Source: an uncultured Porphyromonadaceae bacterium
Lineage (GTDB): Bacteria; Bacteroidota; Bacteroidia; Bacteroidales; Muribaculaceae
Direction: 5' to 3'
Length of the DNA stretch: 38,433 bases
Assembly: GCA_947177035.1 (NCBI GenBank)
Contig: CAMWSS010000022.1
Coordinates: forward strand, 1-38,433
Below the pieces are notes generated by a model that worked only from the letters and a program-made list of their open reading frames with translations, did no database searches and was not told the DNA's origin. The position numbers and the translations under genes are program-made. Positions 1-7,190 of the stretch are shown in pieces. How positions within the stretch are numbered: position 1 is the first letter of the stretch; each line of letters opens with the position of its first letter.

Positions 1-1
1 T

Positions 2-51
2 GCACGGCGCTTGACCGCCCCAGCGTTAACAAATATTGGGGAACGGGGTCT
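2..51. repeat. Left copy of a 50-bp terminal inverted repeat
   Basis: Bases 2-51 are the exact reverse complement of 38384-38433 at the other end of the window. Identity stops at base 52. The right boundary coincides with a short palindrome (GGGGTCT, one base, AGACCCC at 45-59) and touches the stop codon of the YjbR-like gene at 51-53. Read toward the window, one frame is open to a stop at the boundary, which would fit the tail of a transposase, but it is too short to identify. The likely reading is that the assembly broke at two copies of one dispersed element. No family can be assigned. Confidence 0.85.
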
Positions 52-419
52 TAGACCCCAGACCTGCGCTTTCGCTTTCCGGCATATCCGGCCATGACTA
101 TTTCATAAGCTCTGTCGACAAATTTCAACACCTCCCTTTCAGGAATATCACCGTTGAGATCGAGCCGGATCCAGTGTCTGAGACTCCGGTTCAGCGGATC
201 GCCAACCGACGAATGGGCCATTCTGATTTCACTGATCTCTTCGGGAGTGGACTTGACCGTCACCGACGTGAAGTCATCCATATCCACGAAACAGAACATG
301 TGATCAAGCACATAGAACACAAGGATCGAATCATAACGTCGGGCAAATTTTCCGAAAGGAGTCTTCTCGGCCACACCCTCCATCGACAGACAGTACTCTC
401 TGAATTCTTCTATATTCAT
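51..419 (-). CDS. MmcQ/YjbR-like family protein
   Basis: The 122-residue product has the look of the YjbR/CyaY-like fold: an N-terminal helix with the opening NIEEFREYC, a central acidic strand region (FCFVDMDD), and a C-terminal helix ending in a basic tail (KRKRR). Its length is normal for this small single-domain family, whose cellular role is poorly defined and which is often listed as DNA-binding. The ATG overlaps the stop of the upstream helical-repeat gene by 4 bases (ATGA at 416-419), so the two are almost certainly translated from one mRNA. The stop codon lies at the edge of the terminal repeat, so an insertion may have landed directly behind the gene. The family call rests on overall pattern, not on catalytic residues. 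Confidence 0.75.
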   Translation of the reverse strand: MNIEEFREYCLSMEGVAEKTPFGKFARRYDSILVFYVLDHMFCFVDMDDFTSVTVKSTPEEISEIRMAHSSVGDPLNRSLRHWIRLDLNGDIPEREVLKFVDRAYEIVMAGYAGKRKRRSGV

Positions 420-994
420 CGTGGCCGATACTCTATTTTTTTCATCGCCGCAAGAACATTGCGCCGCGCGCTCGTCAGCCCCGGAGGCAGATGCTGAAGC
501 GCCAGCATTGACAGATGCTCCTCCAGCTCGGCGAGAAGCTCAGGATAGTGACGACACATTTTAAATGCTACATGAATGCAGAAAGCCCGGACTGAATATG
601 CTTCACATTCGGAATTTATCTTCAACAGGCAGTAATCCAGAAAGTCAGTGCGCATGGTGTCGGGGGGATATTTCCGCCCCTTCAACAACTGAAGCAGCAT
701 CCTTTTTCTGGCCACATCGGACTCGATGAGCAACATATCGATCAACTCCCCCTGATGCGAATCGAGCCAAGCGGACTCCGAGCGAGGCAGGTGAGTCATC
801 ACCCACAACGCATTGACTCCTGTCAACCTGTTGTCAGAGCCGGCCAGACGCCATAACCGCTCCAGATTCTCCACCCCTTCGGCGGCCCAGGCCGCAATCC
901 TCCTGACCTCCGGCAGATTTATCCTTTTTGACAATGCGTCTTCTGGTCCGGTCGGATCGGCCGCCACGCTCAATTGCCGTATTTTTGTCGCCAT
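416..994 (-). CDS. Helical-repeat (HEAT-like) protein of unknown function
   Basis: I do not recognise this gene. The 192-residue product is predicted to be almost wholly alpha-helical, with amphipathic helix pairs resembling a HEAT or DNA-alkylation-repair-type solenoid (for example VRRIAAWAAEGVENLERLWRL and later NALWVMTHLP). No signal peptide or membrane segment is visible. I chose the ATG at 994 over the GTG at 1033 because the GTG lies inside a TAAATTTG promoter element (1033-1040), which would leave a leader of about 35 nt for the ATG. It overlaps the YjbR-like gene by 4 bases and so forms a two-gene operon. HEAT-like solenoids usually act as protein scaffolds, but no partner can be inferred here. 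Confidence 0.6.
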   Translation of the reverse strand: MATKIRQLSVAADPTGPEDALSKRINLPEVRRIAAWAAEGVENLERLWRLAGSDNRLTGVNALWVMTHLPRSESAWLDSHQGELIDMLLIESDVARKRMLLQLLKGRKYPPDTMRTDFLDYCLLKINSECEAYSVRAFCIHVAFKMCRHYPELLAELEEHLSMLALQHLPPGLTSARRNVLAAMKKIEYRPR

Positions 995-1032
995 AAAACT
1001 TATCGCTGTCTGTAAAGAAGATATTATGGGCA

Positions 1033-1040
1033 CAAATTTA
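1033..1040 (-). promoter_or_regulatory. -7 element of the helical-repeat/YjbR operon
   Basis: On the minus strand this reads TAAATTTG, a match to the Bacteroidetes -7 consensus TAnnTTTG. No good TTTG is seen at the expected -33 distance, so this is a partial promoter match. It supports the start at 994. Confidence 0.4.
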
Positions 1041-1070
1041 CAAAGATTTATGAATAATTGTGGCGGGAAA

Positions 1071-1102
1071 TTTGGTGTAATGGCGAAAAAACCGTACCTT
1101 TG
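1071..1102 (+). promoter_or_regulatory. Promoter of rpsP
   Basis: TTTG at 1071-1074, a 20-nt spacer and TACCTTTG at 1095-1102 form a full Bacteroidetes primary-sigma promoter. Transcription should start near 1106, giving rpsP a leader of about 54 nt that is AT-rich and lacks a Shine-Dalgarno sequence. Confidence 0.8.
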
Positions 1103-1159
1103 CAGCGCTTTTAGAGCAACAATACAAAACCAACTTTATTAACTTTACACAATTACACA

Positions 1160-1711
1160 ATGGCAACAAAGATTAGACTGCAACGTCGTGGCCACAAAAA
1201 CTACGCGTTTTATCCGATCGTAATCGCCGATAGCAGGGCGCCACGAGATGGCAAATTTATTGAAAGGATAGGTTCCTATAATCCGAACACTAATCCTGCT
1301 ACAATATCTTTGAACTTCGAGCGGGCTTTGTATTGGCTCAACGTGGGCGCTATTCCCACTGAAACCGTGCGCGCTATCCTTTCTCAGGAAGGCGTTATGC
1401 TGATGAAGCATCTCCAGGGCGGAGTCAAGAAGGGCGCCTTTGATCAGGCAGAAGCTGAAAAGCGTTTTGCTGACTGGAAACAGAAAAAGCAGAAGTCTGT
1501 TGACGCTGTGCGCAGCTCAATGGCCGACAAGCAGGAGCAAGCTCTCAAGTCGCGTCTGGAAGCCGAACAGGCTGTCAACAAGGCTAAAGCAGAGGCAGTA
1601 GCCAAAAAGAAAGCTGAACTCGCTGCCGCCAAGGCTGAAGCAGAAGCTGCAGCTGCCGCACAGGCTGCTGAAGGCGAGGAAGCCCCGGCCGCTGAAGCCG
1701 CTGCTGAATAA
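1160..1711 (+). CDS. rpsP: 30S ribosomal protein bS16
   Basis: The first 85 or so residues are a clear bS16: the start [11 protein letters not shown], the motif [26 protein letters not shown] and a helix ending near NVGAIPT. This protein binds 16S rRNA in the body of the small subunit and is needed for 30S assembly. The family core is about 80-90 residues; this product has 183 because of a C-terminal tail from about residue 95 rich in Ala, Lys and Glu, predicted to be a long charged helix ending in low-complexity Ala/Glu. Tails of this kind are known in other Bacteroidetes bS16 proteins. It is a monocistronic unit here, with its own promoter at 1071-1102 and terminator at 1758-1805, and not next to rimM or trmD as in many other phyla. 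Confidence 0.97.
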   Translation: MATKIRLQRRGHKNYAFYPIVIADSRAPRDGKFIERIGSYNPNTNPATISLNFERALYWLNVGAIPTETVRAILSQEGVMLMKHLQGGVKKGAFDQAEAEKRFADWKQKKQKSVDAVRSSMADKQEQALKSRLEAEQAVNKAKAEAVAKKKAELAAAKAEAEAAAAAQAAEGEEAPAAEAAAE

Positions 1712-1757
1712 TCTGTAGGCGCTTCTCAACGAAGATTCGCCTCGCTTGATCTAAAAC

Positions 1758-1805
1758 CGCACCCCTGATGTTCGCTCCGAACAAATCAGGGGTGCGTTAA
1801 TTTTG
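1758..1805 (+). terminator. Terminator of rpsP
   Basis: A perfect 12-bp stem (CGCACCCCTGAT at 1758-1769 with ATCAGGGGTGCG at 1785-1796) is followed by TTAATTTTG. It lies 47 nt after the rpsP stop. The remaining bases up to 1930 show no gene. Confidence 0.85.
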
Positions 1806-1930
1806 TCCACACCTCAAAACCTGCCCAAAGCGCCGACGAGTGACCGAGGCTTTTTTTGCTCATCAAAAACGACCCCGCAATCAGTATTTATTGTCAAGCC
1901 GGCTTGTTAAACGATTTTCATAAAACATAT

Positions 1931-1978
1931 CGTAAAAACAAGGCTTCAGAAAATCCTGTGACGGACCTTCCGAAGCCT
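1931..1978 (-). terminator. Terminator of the TerB-like gene
   Basis: On the minus strand AGGCTTC (1978-1972) pairs with GAAGCCT (1947-1941) and is followed by TTGTTTTTA. It lies just after the stop codon of the TerB-like gene. Confidence 0.65.
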
Positions 1979-2000
1979 GAACCGTTGAAAGCGATGATGC

Positions 2001-2444
2001 TTAAGCTTTGTTCTTGATAATCAGCACCTCAATGATTGATATTGCGGTCTGCTCAGGAATCTGCAGAGACTCCGCAAGCTGATTGATGATATCCTTCTCC
2101 TCATCCTCCAACACTCCATCGGCCAGCGCAATGTCTACAGCGCAGGCAAAGGCTGTGAGCTTAAGGTCTTCGGGAAGGCCGTCAATCGATGAAGCCACAA
2201 GAGCACTTGCTCCTTGACTTTTGAGGATGCGGAACAACTTGTCGAACATCTTGTCAAAAGACGGACCCGAGAAGTTGTCATAAAGGCGAAGACGACGGAT
2301 ATATGTTACAATTCCGTCCCATTCCGCCTGCGAGATGCTGCCGTCAGCACCAGCCATAGCAAGGGCTATACCAGCAAAAGCCTCCTGCTTGGAGAGCTTA
2401 TCCTGCTCAGGCACTTTACTAAAAATTTTATCAAAAAGTCCCAT
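2001..2444 (-). CDS. TerB-like (tellurite-resistance TerB family) protein
   Basis: The 147-residue, all-helical product has the two half-repeats of TerB. The first is ALAMAGADGSISQAEWDGI (about residues 27-45) and the second ALADGVLEDEEKDII (about 105-119). Both carry the ADGx(I/L)xxxE acidic signature thought to bind divalent metal in the family. The N-terminus (MGLFDKIFSK) is a short amphipathic segment, with no signal peptide. TerB family proteins are linked to stress and membrane-associated complexes rather than always to tellurite, and no other ter gene is near, so a tellurite role is not supported. It is transcribed alone from a good promoter at 2566-2596 with a leader of about 118 nt. 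Confidence 0.85.
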   Translation of the reverse strand: MGLFDKIFSKVPEQDKLSKQEAFAGIALAMAGADGSISQAEWDGIVTYIRRLRLYDNFSGPSFDKMFDKLFRILKSQGASALVASSIDGLPEDLKLTAFACAVDIALADGVLEDEEKDIINQLAESLQIPEQTAISIIEVLIIKNKA

Positions 2445-2565
2445 AATAAAAATGTAATTTTTTAGATAATTATTTAGGTTTATGATAATAATAGTTCGTT
2501 AAAGGGAGATCCTTAAAGTTACTTACCGGACCACAAGGGCCTCACTTCAGCGGACTAGAACTGCG

Positions 2566-2596
2566 CAAAATTAGTAAATAAACACTAATATTCAAA
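2566..2596 (-). promoter_or_regulatory. Promoter of the TerB-like gene
   Basis: On the minus strand TTTG (2596-2593), a 19-nt spacer and TAATTTTG (2573-2566) form a full promoter. It predicts a start near 2562 and an untranslated leader of about 118 nt before the ATG at 2444. Between 2445 and 2791 I see nothing else that I trust. Confidence 0.75.
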
Positions 2597-2791
2597 ACGT
2601 ATAATGCAGCTTCTGAGGCCGACAAAAAATACGCGCCTGATAGCCAGCGCCATAATACGACGAAAACACATAGCAATCCAGTAGATGGTAAAACAATTGA
2701 AATTTGATTGTAGAAGTCTGCCCCATATGTACACATTTCGCGCACTAAACGCTCATCCACGTCCTGTATATCAGCAAATTAGCCCGACGCA

Positions 2792-3421
2792 TCAGTATTT
2801 CAGCCTTCTGGCCCCCTGCAGGTTTGATCTGATTTCCGAGTCCTGAAGAATGTGGCAACGCAGGCTGGTGGAAGTCGGGAAGCGTCCGAAAAACGGATTG
2901 TCATGGCAATAGAATTCAACAGACGCCACATTGGCCGCCCTGCCGATCTTTCGCCTGAATTCTCTGATCCGCTCGTCGGCCTTCGGCAGCACTTTGACCC
3001 CGATGCGACCATCGGCAAGGCCGACGACACAGATGACACGCTCGCGCCGGCTATGACGTGCGGCCTGAGTGCGCTGAGATTCCGTCAGCCGGGCCGACAC
3101 CCTGATATCACGCCCGTGAGCGGCATTGATCGCAATCATCAGCCCTTTGAACGCCGCTCCGTGTGCCGACGTGTCGGTCAGACCACTCCAATAAATGAAA
3201 TAGTGGATCATCTCATGGATGAGCACATCCTCCAGTTGCCGTCGCTCCATCTCAAAGCGGCCGGTCACGCGTATCTCGCCACGGCCGGCCCTGACCACAA
3301 ACTGTCCCAGCGCGCTTTTTGTGTCTGAAATGCTGAAATCAGGCTCTGGCAGACGGGCACCGAATATCTCGCCATTAAATCTGGCGAATTCATTACGCAG
3401 AAATTCCAATGTCACTTTCAT
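2792..3421 (-). CDS. SprT-like zinc metalloprotease
   Basis: The product has 209 residues. The zinc-protease signature HEMIH lies at residues 69-73, followed by the third ligand in SAHGAAF (His87), which is the arrangement of the SprT/Spartan domain (HExxH plus a downstream His). The N-terminal part (FLRNEFARFNGEIFGARLPEPDFSIS, about residues 8-33) is typical of SprT-like proteins. In eukaryotes Spartan cleaves DNA-protein crosslinks; the bacterial proteins are less understood. No signal peptide is visible, so it is probably cytoplasmic. The C-terminal 90 residues are basic with scattered Cys and could bind nucleic acid (inference). A TAATTTTG element ends six bases before the ATG, so the mRNA may be leaderless. 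Confidence 0.88.
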   Translation of the reverse strand: MKVTLEFLRNEFARFNGEIFGARLPEPDFSISDTKSALGQFVVRAGRGEIRVTGRFEMERRQLEDVLIHEMIHYFIYWSGLTDTSAHGAAFKGLMIAINAAHGRDIRVSARLTESQRTQAARHSRRERVICVVGLADGRIGVKVLPKADERIREFRRKIGRAANVASVEFYCHDNPFFGRFPTSTSLRCHILQDSEIRSNLQGARRLKY

Positions 3422-3426
3422 CGGAT

Positions 3427-3434
3427 CAAAATTA
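3427..3434 (-). promoter_or_regulatory. -7 element directly before the SprT-like gene
   Basis: TAATTTTG on the minus strand, ending six bases before the ATG at 3421. Transcription would start at about 3423, giving almost no leader. The -33 element is poor. Confidence 0.5.
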
Positions 3435-3474
3435 CAATCTTTAGCGCATATGTTCCATAATTTTTAGGCCATTT

Positions 3475-3506
3475 ATTGCTGAAATATGGAAATTTTACTA
3501 CTTTTG
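3475..3506 (+). promoter_or_regulatory. Promoter of the AAA+ leader RNA
   Basis: ATTG (3475-3478), a 20-nt spacer and TACTTTTG (3499-3506). Transcription should begin near 3510, more than 350 nt before the first credible start codon at 3865. Confidence 0.65.
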
Positions 3507-3509
3507 CGT

Positions 3510-3845
3510 CGTAAATATTGGTTGGCACACTTGTGTCCAGATCACTTTTTTCTACAGTTTACAACTTCATTTTCCTTAACTATGAAGCAGTTACATCTCA
3601 CAGAAATATCTTTCTGCGGTGTCGCCCCTCCAGGCGGCGCGAAGATGTGGCGCGCATAGTGCTTTTCCACTTCCAATTTCAACCGCAGTCAGCGACCCGA
3701 CAGCCAGAAGTGTGCCTTGACGCATTCTGACCCGGCTGCCGACTGAACGCACATTGACATATTGGCAGTGGTCCCGGAGGCAGGCCTCCGGACAAAGATA
3801 ATGAATTTCTCGAGCCGGTCCGGTAATAACTGACCGGCTTTTAAA
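3510..3845 (+). ncRNA. Structured leader RNA (candidate riboswitch or attenuator) upstream of the AAA+ gene
   Basis: This stretch has a promoter in front, no credible ORF inside and an intrinsic terminator at its end, 20 nt before the AAA+ start codon. Hand folding gives several helices: CAGAAA/TTTCTG (3601-3606, 3611-3616); GTCGCC/GGCGGC just after it; a nested arm closed by CAGTC/GACTG (about 3686-3745) with inner AGCC/GGCT and CAGAA/TTCTG; and a long-range GATCAC/GTGGTC pairing (3540-3545, 3768-3773). Next comes GGAGG/CCTCC (3776-3780, 3785-3789), extended at its base, and then the terminator. CCGGAC (3788-3793) can instead pair with GTCCGG (3818-3823), which would destroy both final hairpins. 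That is the layout of a transcriptional switch. It matches no riboswitch class that I recognise; a free-standing small RNA is the alternative. Confidence 0.55.
3813..3843 (+). terminator. Regulated terminator before the AAA+ gene
   Basis: AGCCGGTC (3813-3820) pairs with GACCGGCT (3832-3839) around an 11-nt loop, followed by a T run. The 5' arm overlaps GTCCGG, which can pair with CCGGAC at 3788-3793 as an antiterminator. Confidence 0.75.
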
Positions 3846-3864
3846 CTGTAAAAAAAATATCTAT

Positions 3865-4992
3865 ATGACAAACAAAACCAACCCTTTGACTTTATCAAGT
3901 CAGATTCTCAACTCATGCAACAATGACTGCGACACTTATCCCGCAGCAGACACGAACGACAATGACTCAGGTCCATACTGCTCCATCAGCGATGAAGACC
4001 TCGATCGCGCACTCGATGAATTCCTGAGCAGAGACCCTGAAGACGAAGACTACAACTTCAATGACGATGCCTCCTCACCCGACGATGACCCGTCTGAACG
4101 CGGAGAAATCAGCATCCAGGTGCCTGAACTCAGCGCACACCCGTCGCCGATCGACAATCTGATCGGGCTGAAATCCGTAAAGGAAAAACTGTCGGTCTAT
4201 GAAAAAGTCGTGCTCTTCAACAAAATGCGCAAAGACTATGACCTGTCGGCTCCGTCGCTCCCCCTTCATGCACTATTTCTCGGATCGCCCGGCACCGGAA
4301 AAACCACCGTCGCCAAAATGATGGGCTATATGCTCGCAAAGGCCGGAGTGCTCTCCCGCGGCCATGTAGTCGTCAGAGAGCGGGCCACGCTTCTCGGCCC
4401 GAACTACAGCATGGAAGAGAGCAACACGCTGAAAGCCATCGATGAAGCCCAGGGCGGAATCCTGTTGATCGACGAAGCCTACCAGCTATATCAGCCGGCA
4501 GACCCGCGCGATCCCGGACGCTTTGTCATCGAAACGCTGATGACCGCCCTGGCCGACGGTTCACGGCGCGACTGGATGCTGATCCTCGCCGGCTATCACG
4601 ACGAGACCTTGAGGATGTTTGAAATGAACACTGGACTAAAATCCCGCATTCCGGAATCCAACATCTATGTTTTCGACGACTACTCCGAAAGCGAACTCTT
4701 GGAGATAGCAGAGCGATATCTGGAACGCCATCAGTATTCTCTGTCGGCCGAAGCACGCAAGGCTCTGTCACGCAGACTGCGGGCCGACTATTTGAGGCGC
4801 GACAAGAGCTTCGGCAATGCCCGTCACGTAATCAACCTTATACAGACCGACATTCTGCCGGCCATGGCCGTTCGCGTCATCTCAGACTTCAGGCCAGGCG
4901 TCACATCTCTGTCTGAAATCCAGGCCGACGACATCCCTGCGCCGGTCAAAACCCTCTCCCACTCCCGCCAGCGCATCGGCTATTGCGCATAA
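3865..4992 (+). CDS. AAA+ ATPase, CbbX/SpoVK-like
   Basis: The 375-residue product is a single-module AAA+ protein. Residues 1-90 are an acidic, Asp/Ser-rich and probably disordered arm. The ATPase core follows: Walker A GSPGTGKT at 140-147, Walker B ILLIDEA at 199-205, a sensor-1 region near LAGY (241-244), a candidate arginine finger in LKSRIP (Arg261) and a sensor-2 helix around SFGNARHV. The opening LIGLKSVKEKL and the LIDEAYQL segment are typical of the CbbX/SpoVK clade, whose members remodel protein substrates (CbbX reactivates Rubisco). No Rubisco gene is present, so the substrate is unknown. It sits directly after a switch-like terminator and before a Cys-rich small protein gene, with a hairpin between them. 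The ATPase call is firm; the role is open. Confidence 0.9.
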   Translation: MTNKTNPLTLSSQILNSCNNDCDTYPAADTNDNDSGPYCSISDEDLDRALDEFLSRDPEDEDYNFNDDASSPDDDPSERGEISIQVPELSAHPSPIDNLIGLKSVKEKLSVYEKVVLFNKMRKDYDLSAPSLPLHALFLGSPGTGKTTVAKMMGYMLAKAGVLSRGHVVVRERATLLGPNYSMEESNTLKAIDEAQGGILLIDEAYQLYQPADPRDPGRFVIETLMTALADGSRRDWMLILAGYHDETLRMFEMNTGLKSRIPESNIYVFDDYSESELLEIAERYLERHQYSLSAEARKALSRRLRADYLRRDKSFGNARHVINLIQTDILPAMAVRVISDFRPGVTSLSEIQADDIPAPVKTLSHSRQRIGYCA

Positions 4993-5012
4993 ACCACCTT
5001 ATCAAAAACCGA

Positions 5013-5045
5013 CCGCCCCGAAAACCGCAACGGATTTCGGGGCGG
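5013..5045 (+). terminator. Strong hairpin between the AAA+ gene and its downstream neighbour
   Basis: CCGCCCCGAAA (5013-5023) pairs with TTTCGGGGCGG (5035-5045). There is no T run after it, so it may stabilise or attenuate the message rather than end it fully. Its position supports a start at 5067 for the next gene. Confidence 0.5.
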
Positions 5046-5066
5046 CATTATAACTATACGAAAAAA

Positions 5067-5471
5067 ATGAAACACGCCCACACACTCGACAGTCTACACT
5101 CGCTCTGCTACATTATCAATTCCGATGACGACCAGCCGGTGGTGCAGGATCTGGCCGCCGGATTCGACATGGACGACAATCTGGTCATCGCGATAGACAA
5201 TATTGACTATGAGGACAGACACAACAATTGCTCAACCGCGATCATCGTGAGCCGGCACGACGCACAGCGCATAGCCCGGCGCCACCGGATAAAATATCAC
5301 TGCCTGCCACAGTTCATCGGCGAATGCATGGCGGAATGGAAGGAAATCATAAACCCGACGTTCAACCACGTCCAGACCTGCTTCAAGGAGATCAGCGAAT
5401 GCCTGCTTGACGAAGGATGCCGCATGCGCATCCGCCGGACCTATGGCCGCAACGGATTCATCTGTTGCTGA
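5067..5471 (+). CDS. Cys-rich 134-residue protein of unknown function, paired with the AAA+ gene
   Basis: I do not recognise this protein. From the ATG at 5067 it has 134 residues with nine cysteines (14, 55, 79, 87, 105, 112, 118, 133, 134), an acidic middle (DMDDNLVIAIDNIDYED) and a basic C-terminal stretch (RMRIRRTYGRNG) that ends in two Cys. No signal peptide or membrane segment is seen, so it is probably cytoplasmic. The frame stays open back to 4983, but that start would overlap the AAA+ gene's end and contain the hairpin at 5013-5045, so 5067 is preferred; an A-rich tract precedes it. Order and strand suggest a functional link to the AAA+ ATPase, for instance as substrate or adaptor (inference). 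Confidence 0.65.
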   Translation: MKHAHTLDSLHSLCYIINSDDDQPVVQDLAAGFDMDDNLVIAIDNIDYEDRHNNCSTAIIVSRHDAQRIARRHRIKYHCLPQFIGECMAEWKEIINPTFNHVQTCFKEISECLLDEGCRMRIRRTYGRNGFICC

Positions 5472-5484
5472 ATCTTCCGTTCAT

Positions 5485-6522
5485 TCAGTCAGGAGTGATC
5501 ATGGTCTTGATCACTCCATCCTGCTGCTGCCCAAAAAGTGTATATGCGTCATTTATCCGGCTCAACGGAAAGCGATGAGTGATGAAAGGTGTCGTGTCTA
5601 TCTTACCCGCGGCAATCAGCTCCAGCAACACGTCACAATCACGCCCGTCGACGCCTCCGGTTTTGAATATCAGATTCTTGCCATACATATCGGGCAGCGG
5701 CAACACCTGCGGCCTGTCATACAAAGCCACAATGGTCACAATAGCGTTCGGCCTGGCAGCCTGCCACGCCATCCGGAAACTTTCATCCGTCCCGGCCACT
5801 TCTATCACCCTGTCGGCGCCGCCATTCTCCCCCAGCCGCATGACCGCAGCCAGGCAATCATCAGGCGACACGACCGTGACTCCCGGATAGTGCCTCTCGA
5901 CAAACCGACGTCGGCCGGCCTGCTTCTCGCAGACAATAATATTACGCGGATGCTTCAGTTTCAGACACTCAAGAGTGCACAGGCCCGTGGGCCCCGCCCC
6001 AATAATCAGCACTGTATCATTCTCCGACACTTCTGAAATATCCACCGCCCAATATCCGGTGACAAGGATATCCCCGACAAAAAGAGCCTGATCATCGCTG
6101 ACTGAGTCTGGAATCAGCGACAATCCATTGTCGGCATATGGAACTCTGACAAACTCCGTCTGCCCGCCGTCGATCCTACAGCCCAGCGCCCAGCCGCCAT
6201 GGCGGTCAGTGCAGTTGTTCACCCAACCGTTGCGACAGAAAAAGCACTCGCCGCAAAAAGTCTCGACATTGACAGCCACACGGTCACCCGGCTTCAGCTT
6301 CTTCACACCAGGCCCGACGCTCTCAACCACTCCGACCATCTCGTGCCCGAGCGTGACGCCCGGCTCGGCCTGCGGCACTGAACCGTGAATAATGTGAAGA
6401 TCCGAGGAACAGATGCTTGAAGCAGTGATCCGCACTATCGCATCCTTCGGCTCCACGATCTCCGGTTTCGGCTTCTCGGTCATCTCGAAATGCCCGGGCC
6501 TGATAAACGTCAATGCCTTCAT
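5485..6522 (-). CDS. Zinc-dependent alcohol dehydrogenase (MDR family)
   Basis: The 345-residue product is a medium-chain dehydrogenase. Catalytic zinc ligands are visible as Cys38 (SSICSSDLH) and His60-Glu61 (GHEMVG). The structural-zinc lobe is complete, with Cys90, Cys93, Cys96 and Cys104 in CX2CX2CX7C spacing. The Rossmann nucleotide-binding motif is GAGPTG near residue 175. It should oxidise an alcohol or polyol with NAD(P)+, or run in reverse; the substrate cannot be told from sequence. It follows a lipoprotein gene with a 4-base overlap (ATGA at 6519-6522), so they are co-transcribed. The last codons contain a perfect 10-bp inverted repeat (5492-5517) that could fold at the mRNA 3' end, where the convergent gene ends 13 bases away. 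Confidence 0.93.
   Translation of the reverse strand: MKALTFIRPGHFEMTEKPKPEIVEPKDAIVRITASSICSSDLHIIHGSVPQAEPGVTLGHEMVGVVESVGPGVKKLKPGDRVAVNVETFCGECFFCRNGWVNNCTDRHGGWALGCRIDGGQTEFVRVPYADNGLSLIPDSVSDDQALFVGDILVTGYWAVDISEVSENDTVLIIGAGPTGLCTLECLKLKHPRNIIVCEKQAGRRRFVERHYPGVTVVSPDDCLAAVMRLGENGGADRVIEVAGTDESFRMAWQAARPNAIVTIVALYDRPQVLPLPDMYGKNLIFKTGGVDGRDCDVLLELIAAGKIDTTPFITHRFPLSRINDAYTLFGQQQDGVIKTMITPD
5492..5517. repeat. Perfect inverted repeat inside the 3' end of the alcohol dehydrogenase gene
   Basis: GGAGTGATCA (5492-5501) and TGATCACTCC (5508-5517) are perfect inverted arms around a 6-nt loop, lying in the last coding codons. It sits between two convergent genes and may serve as a transcript-end hairpin, although no T run follows on either strand. 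Confidence 0.6.
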
Positions 6523-7007
6523 TGCTCGACTATTGTCCTGACCGAATCTGAAAGAGCCGCGTCAACATCGTCGTCCGACGAGTAAATCACGCCATCCTCA
6601 CGGTCGGTGATCGGACGCAGCAGCTGATTCAACAGATAGACATGGCGATACTCCTCCGTGTCAAGAGAACGCAGATAGCTAACAGTCGCCAGAGAATCGC
6701 GCCGCAATGCCGTGCGGTAACAAAGAACGGCCTGAGCGGCATTGCCGTCACGATGGTCGTCCGACGTGTCGGCCAGGTCAGCCATGATTATGGCCAGATG
6801 ACACAGGTCATCGATCGGAAGCGAGTCAAGAAGAGCGGGATTGCGAAACAGACGGTCACATTCACGCTGCGCCTCCAGACGGTCACCCAGATCCATGGCT
6901 CGGTCAATCTTGCCGACTGATTCTGTCGATGACGTCTCACCGACACATCCTGCCGCCACAAACAGACAGCAGACAAGACATATCATATAGAAAGACACTT
7001 TTCGCAT
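6519..7007 (-). CDS. Lipoprotein of unknown function
   Basis: From the ATG at 7007 the product has 162 residues. It opens with a lipoprotein signal peptide: basic MRK, a hydrophobic core and the lipobox VAAGC with the modified Cys at about residue 21. The mature part is acidic and helical, with the spacing of one or two TPR-like helix pairs (CHLAIIMADLADTSDD, then AVLCYRTALRRDS), and ends in a short acidic segment. It should be anchored in the outer membrane facing the periplasm. No family is recognised. The stop overlaps the start of the alcohol dehydrogenase gene. A TAATTTTG element lies 6 bases before the ATG, so the mRNA should be practically leaderless. Confidence 0.72.
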   Translation of the reverse strand: MRKVSFYMICLVCCLFVAAGCVGETSSTESVGKIDRAMDLGDRLEAQRECDRLFRNPALLDSLPIDDLCHLAIIMADLADTSDDHRDGNAAQAVLCYRTALRRDSLATVSYLRSLDTEEYRHVYLLNQLLRPITDREDGVIYSSDDDVDAALSDSVRTIVEQ

Positions 7008-7012
7008 AACAA

Positions 7013-7044
7013 CAAAATTACACAGAATTTCCCGTCCATGCAAG
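7013..7044 (-). promoter_or_regulatory. Promoter of the lipoprotein/alcohol dehydrogenase operon
   Basis: On the minus strand CTTG (7044-7041), a 20-nt spacer and TAATTTTG (7020-7013). The predicted start, about 7009, is almost at the ATG (7007). Confidence 0.55.
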
Positions 7045-7190
7045 TTTTACGCAAAAAATATAGACTATTCAGTACGACGATTTTTAGACACCATGAAAAT
7101 GCGGATAAGATGTTTTTTCTCTGTTTTATCGTTGGCTGACACAAACAGCTTATAACTCAAATCAGCCCGGCCACTTCGTGTTTAAATTCA

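Noticed and set aside
2001-2444. Tellurite-resistance locus
   Set aside because: Only a single TerB-like gene is present, with no TerC, TerD or TerZ neighbours, so resistance is not supported.
2542-2760. Open frame of 72 codons with two hydrophobic stretches on the minus strand
   Set aside because: It starts with GTG, and its 3' part contains the full promoter (2566-2596) of the TerB-like gene. No family is recognised, so it is more likely chance.
3518-3730. Open frame of 70 codons inside the AAA+ leader
   Set aside because: The sequence is low in protein character and is better explained by the hairpins of the leader RNA.
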